Source: Caryophanales bacterium UBA970 (GTDB lineage Bacteria; Bacillota_I; Bacilli_A; RFN20; CAG-826). From it: a stretch of DNA of 9,694 nt. This document shows, in pieces, positions 7,145 through 9,694 of the stretch. A program made the translations under genes and the position numbers. Location: positions 1 to 9,694 of the forward strand of contig DBCA01000103.1 of NCBI GenBank assembly GCA_002292805.1, written 5' to 3'. How positions within the stretch are numbered: position 1 is the first letter of the stretch; the number at the start of each line of letters is the position of its first letter. The notes beneath the pieces are model-generated. The model was not told the DNA's origin. It saw nothing but the letters and a program-made list of their open reading frames with translations, and ran no database searches.

Positions 7145-8060
7145 AGACTTTAAAGACGGTCAGCATATTCATCAAGCTTTTTTAGTGAATCAAGTTAGCA
7201 AAGGCATCACTGCCTCCGGTCAACCCTATTTAACGATTATTTTGCAAGATAAAACCGGTCAAATTGAAGCCAAGTTTTGGGACGTCAAACCAGAAATTGA
7301 AACCATGATTGATGTTGGTGCCTTTGTTCAAGTGGATGGGGATGTTGCTGCGTATCGCCAATTGCTGCAAGTGCGAATCAATCAAATGCAACGCTTGAAC
7401 CCAGACACCGTCAATCTTGAGGAATTGACGATGACCGCCCCAGTTCCACTAAAGACATTAGAGTCAGACCTTAAAAAAGCCATAGGGAAAATTAGTGATC
7501 CTGACTATGCGTTAATCACCCAAACACTCATTCAAGGTTCTTATGATGCGTATATTACTTACCCTGCCGCGGTCAGAAATCATCATGAATATACCTCGGG
7601 GTTACTGTTTCATACCTTATCGATGATCAAAGTTGCTGAAGCACTGATGCCTTTATATCCTAAGATCAATTCAGATTTAATTTATGCTGGGATTTTACTT
7701 CACGATTTAGGAAAGACCACGGAATTTACTGTGGCCGTGATTCCAAAATATAGCACTGAAGGAAAATTAATTGGTCATTTGAATGCCATGGCCGCTAAAA
7801 TCCAATCCTTAGGAGAAAAGCTTAACATCGACAAAGAAAAAGTCATGCTTTTGCAACACATCGTGCTCGCCCATCATGGAAAACCAGAATTTGGTAGCAG
7901 TGTCCCTCCATTAACCAAGGAGGCTTTGTTTGTTCATATGGTCGATGATTTTGATGCAAAAATGACCATCATCAATAAGGCTTTGGATCAAACCGAACCT
8001 GGACAATTTACCAACCGGGTATTTGCCTTGGATGATCGAAGTTTTTATAAAGCAAAATAG
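7134..8060 (+). CDS. yhaM: 3'-5' exoribonuclease YhaM
   Basis: YhaM is a metal-dependent 3'-5' exonuclease acting on RNA, and on DNA in vitro, in Gram-positive bacteria. The 308-aa product matches the usual length (314 in B. subtilis). An N-terminal OB-fold nucleic-acid-binding domain (about residues 12-90) is followed by an HD hydrolase domain (about 140-300). Likely metal and catalytic residues are His160, the His190-Asp191 doublet (LLHDLGKTTEF), His215, His247/His248 (LAHHGKPEFGS) and Asp271/Asp272. The ATG at 7134 has a strong AAGGAG site (7121-7126) 7 nt upstream and overlaps the end of recX by 11 nt. The TAG stop directly abuts the stop of the convergent hit gene, leaving no room for a terminator of its own. 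Confidence 0.93.
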   Translation: MGIKDFKDGQHIHQAFLVNQVSKGITASGQPYLTIILQDKTGQIEAKFWDVKPEIETMIDVGAFVQVDGDVAAYRQLLQVRINQMQRLNPDTVNLEELTMTAPVPLKTLESDLKKAIGKISDPDYALITQTLIQGSYDAYITYPAAVRNHHEYTSGLLFHTLSMIKVAEALMPLYPKINSDLIYAGILLHDLGKTTEFTVAVIPKYSTEGKLIGHLNAMAAKIQSLGEKLNIDKEKVMLLQHIVLAHHGKPEFGSSVPPLTKEALFVHMVDDFDAKMTIINKALDQTEPGQFTNRVFALDDRSFYKAK

Positions 8061-8486
8061 TTATTGGTCTAAATAATCTTTTAATTGTTTCGCTAATGTA
8101 GGTAGGTTGAGTTGATCAGAACTGTCTGCTTTTTGCATGTCAATTTTTAACCGATCGGATGGTAAGTAACGAGGAATGACATGCACGTGAAAATGGAAGA
8201 CGCTTTGCCCAGCAGCTTTTAATACATTACTCAAAAGGTTAACCCCTTTGGCATCCAAGGTTTGTATTTGTGCCTGCCCAATGCGCTGGGCAACATTCAT
8301 GACCTGATTCATGACCTGCTTGGGTGTGCTTAAGAAGTGGTCGTAATGATGTTTTGGAATGACAATCGTATGTCCCGAGGTTGTTTGTTGAATGTCTAAA
8401 AAAGCGAGAACGTCCATATCCTCATAAATTCGATGAGACGGTAGACTGCCATCGACGATTTGACAAAAAATGCATGGTTTGTTCAC
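8061..8486 (-). CDS. hit: HIT-family nucleotide hydrolase/transferase (Hit/HINT-like)
   Basis: HIT proteins hydrolyse or transfer nucleoside phosphoramidates, ADP derivatives or dinucleoside polyphosphates; the physiological substrate in Firmicutes is uncertain. The product shows the full histidine triad HFHVHV (residues 98-103 from the GTG start), whose middle His is the expected nucleophile. It also has an N-terminal zinc-type CxxC (CIFC, 5-8) and SGHTIVIPKHH near residue 37. Length is 141 aa, normal for the family. I place the start at GTG 8486, 7 nt after GGAGG (8498-8494). The more upstream TTG at 8492 is only 1 nt from that site. The segment QVMNQVMN comes from a perfect 12-bp tandem repeat. 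The gene lies downstream of the PrsA-like gene but is separated by a strong hairpin terminator, so it probably has its own promoter. Confidence 0.92.
   Translation of the reverse strand: MNKPCIFCQIVDGSLPSHRIYEDMDVLAFLDIQQTTSGHTIVIPKHHYDHFLSTPKQVMNQVMNVAQRIGQAQIQTLDAKGVNLLSNVLKAAGQSVFHFHVHVIPRYLPSDRLKIDMQKADSSDQLNLPTLAKQLKDYLDQ
8295..8318. repeat. Perfect 12-bp tandem duplication inside hit
   Basis: ATTCATGACCTG occurs twice back to back (8295-8306 and 8307-8318) without a mismatch. It is in frame and encodes QVMN twice in a predicted helix of the HIT protein. Perfect identity suggests a recent slippage event. Confidence 0.9.
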
Positions 8487-8493
8487 GTTCAAT

Positions 8494-8498
8494 CCTCC
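8494..8498 (-). promoter_or_regulatory. Strong ribosome binding site of hit, defining the GTG start
   Basis: GGAGG on the minus strand lies 7 nt before GTG 8486 but only 1 nt before TTG 8492, so the shorter 141-aa product is favoured. The site begins only 3 nt after the U-run of the upstream terminator. Confidence 0.75.
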
Positions 8499-8501
8499 AA
8501 T

Positions 8502-8531
8502 AAAAAATAAGGAGATGACTCTCCTTATTTT
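8502..8531 (-). terminator. Intrinsic terminator of the PrsA-like gene, possibly bidirectional
   Basis: AAAATAAGGAGA (8504-8515) pairs perfectly with TCTCCTTATTTT (8520-8531), giving a 12-bp stem around a 4-nt loop. On the minus strand the stem runs into an unbroken U-run from the A-tract 8502-8507, 28 nt after the TAA of the PrsA-like gene. On the plus strand it ends in TTATTTT, so it may also stop transcripts reading out of yhaM across hit. Confidence 0.85.
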
Positions 8532-8535
8532 AGCA
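8527..8535 (-). promoter_or_regulatory. Candidate extended -10 promoter of hit, overlapping the terminator
   Basis: The minus strand reads TGCTAAAAT, an extended -10 with one mismatch to TATAAT. A start near 8520 would fall at the second arm of the hairpin, so the hit mRNA would lack the first arm and could not form the terminator. No good -35 box is visible. Without this promoter hit would depend on read-through. Confidence 0.4.
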
Positions 8536-8558
8536 TGATTGATCCGTGGATTGATTTA

Positions 8559-9694
8559 TTAGGCAGCAGTTTCTTCGGCTTCTTCGTCATAAAGCGTTGG
8601 GAAACGTTCTTTGAAGAAATCATAGATGGTTTGATCGTGGAACTTTAAGTCTGCAAGTTTTAACCAGTGAAGATTGCTTGCATTGATGCTAGCTTCACGA
8701 ACACCGAGGATTCGAGCAATTTCACCAGCGATTAATGTACGTGTTTCTCCATCGTCACCAACAATCGCATCGTAATTGGTGGTTGAAGTCGTTGAGGCAT
8801 TCATCTTGGTGGTATTGACCGCTTCTAAAACTTGAACGATGTAATAAGTGGTGCTATTGGCATCATAGAGCAAGAAGTTTCTTGCGTCATTTTGTTGAGA
8901 AGTTTGCGGGATTAAATAGCTGACGCCATTAATCTTTCTTAAGAAATCTGAGGTTTCAGGATTTGCTACTACAGTTCTTTCATCACTGATACGATCAATC
9001 GCATTGGCCACACCGATATTAAAGACTCGGTCGCGGATCGATGCAGGAAGTGATCCTAAGCCACCGTTTTTCACATGCCAACCATCGGTTGTAAAATCAC
9101 GCTTGCTTAACTCATTACGGCGAATGGCTAAACCTATTTCAGGAGTGTATTGACCATTACCAGTGAATTCACTTTCGATTGACTTATCGGTTAATAATGG
9201 GTTTTCTGGATTGATTTTGCTGAAGCGTTCTAAGATTTCACCGTAAAGGTTACGAGGAAATGCTTCGCCTCCAGCTAAACCAGCATCCACTAATAATCGA
9301 TATTCTGGGGAATCATTATCATAATCAAAACCTACGCCACGCCATGCGCTAGCTAAGAGTTCAAGATCAGCAATTTCAACGGCATCTTCATCTAAGATAT
9401 ATTGATCAATAAAAGTATCCATTAAATATTTAACAGCTTCTGGATATTCAGAAGAAACCTTCAAGGCAACATAGTTCACTTTACGAGCATAACTTCTACC
9501 TAAGGAAGAGTAATCTTCATCAATTAAATAAGATTCCACTAATAATTCACGATAGATTTTTGGTAATAAATTATTTTGAATAAAGTCTTCGTAGTATTCA
9601 AGGTGGATGGCATTTTCTAAAATATCACCGGATTCAATCGCTTCGGTATTACGTGGTGGGAAAATGAAATCAACCACCCATGGGTCATTGGCTT
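8559..9694 (-). CDS. Putative PrsA/parvulin-like exported foldase, 5' end cut by window
   Basis: The reading frame continues without a stop to the right window edge (preceding residues ANDPWVVDF), so the true N-terminus, including any signal peptide, is outside. A GTG at 9677 is only an internal Val. The visible 377 residues are acidic and soluble-looking, ending YDEEAEETAA, with no membrane helix. The first 100 residues are helical, as in the chaperone part of PrsA/SurA-type proteins. GWHVKNGGLGSLP (about 204-216) and YYIVQVLEAV (283-292) faintly resemble the GGDLG and GYHIIKV strands of parvulin domains. A Ser/Thr-rich stretch (KMNASTTSTT) follows. Conserved parvulin residues cannot be matched with confidence, so isomerase activity is doubtful. 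The context supports the guess: prsA, yhaM and hit lie near one another in Bacillus. It could instead be an unrelated surface lipoprotein. A strong terminator follows its TAA. Confidence 0.45.
   Translation of the reverse strand, partial: ANDPWVVDFIFPPRNTEAIESGDILENAIHLEYYEDFIQNNLLPKIYRELLVESYLIDEDYSSLGRSYARKVNYVALKVSSEYPEAVKYLMDTFIDQYILDEDAVEIADLELLASAWRGVGFDYDNDSPEYRLLVDAGLAGGEAFPRNLYGEILERFSKINPENPLLTDKSIESEFTGNGQYTPEIGLAIRRNELSKRDFTTDGWHVKNGGLGSLPASIRDRVFNIGVANAIDRISDERTVVANPETSDFLRKINGVSYLIPQTSQQNDARNFLLYDANSTTYYIVQVLEAVNTTKMNASTTSTTNYDAIVGDDGETRTLIAGEIARILGVREASINASNLHWLKLADLKFHDQTIYDFFKERFPTLYDEEAEETAA

Noticed and set aside
7134..8486. HD-domain nuclease plus HIT protein as a nucleotide-based defence module
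   Set aside because: The HD protein is a standard full-length YhaM with an OB-fold, and the HIT protein is an ordinary housekeeping type; genes converge instead of forming an operon and no sensor or effector is present.
8490..8492. TTG as the hit start
   Set aside because: Only 1 nt separates it from GGAGG; the GTG at 8486 has a 7-nt spacer.
9675..9677. GTG as the start of the PrsA-like gene
   Set aside because: The same frame remains open to the window edge with no ribosome site before the GTG, so it is an internal Val of a truncated gene.

Overview
The window looks like chromosomal DNA from a low-GC Firmicute or Mollicutes-type bacterium. My best guess is the Acholeplasma/Izemoplasma side of Tenericutes, or a deep Firmicutes lineage close to it. 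The basis is the AT-rich sequence, compact gene packing, a glycosyltransferase close to the Acholeplasma-type diacylglycerol glucosyltransferases, and Firmicutes-specific genes (YhaM, a PrsA-like protein, a YheI/YheH-type ABC pair). Every readable gene encodes Trp as TGG and no gene reads through TGA, so the Mycoplasma/Spiroplasma code (TGA = Trp) does not apply. All seven visible stops are TAA or TAG.

Left part (1-3714, minus strand): two adjacent genes for the halves of a heterodimeric ABC multidrug-type exporter. The upstream half (590 aa) has an Asp in place of the Walker B catalytic Glu. The downstream half (646 residues visible, cut by the left edge) has the catalytic Glu but a variant LSVGQ signature. 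A promoter with a TATAAT -10 box lies just ahead of the first gene and would give a very short leader.

Middle part (3715-8060, plus strand): a 143-bp divergent intergenic region carries an extended -10 promoter with inverted repeats. It is followed by a tight four-gene cluster: a flippase-like LPG-synthase-TM membrane protein, a GT4 glycosyltransferase of the diacylglycerol glucosyltransferase type, RecX, and the YhaM 3'-5' exoribonuclease. The junctions are a 4-nt gap, a 23-nt overlap and an 11-nt overlap, so an operon is likely. The first two genes probably make and handle membrane glycolipid. RecX (RecA modulator) and YhaM (RNA/DNA 3' end trimming) are housekeeping nucleic-acid functions.

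Right part (8061-9694, minus strand): a HIT-family nucleotide hydrolase gene abuts yhaM tail-to-tail with no base between them. Upstream of it is a 12-bp perfect hairpin terminator, then a large gene cut by the right edge that I read tentatively as a PrsA/parvulin-like exported foldase. YhaM, HIT and PrsA genes also lie near each other in Bacillus, which supports that reading.

I see no CRISPR array, RNA gene, insertion sequence, phage gene or defence island, and nothing that looks like a wholly new system. The points most worth a second look are regulatory or architectural: the promoter that seems nested in the terminator ahead of hit, the zero-gap convergent pair with a possible shared terminator, the inverted repeats around the glycolipid-operon promoter, and a perfect 12-bp in-frame tandem duplication in hit.
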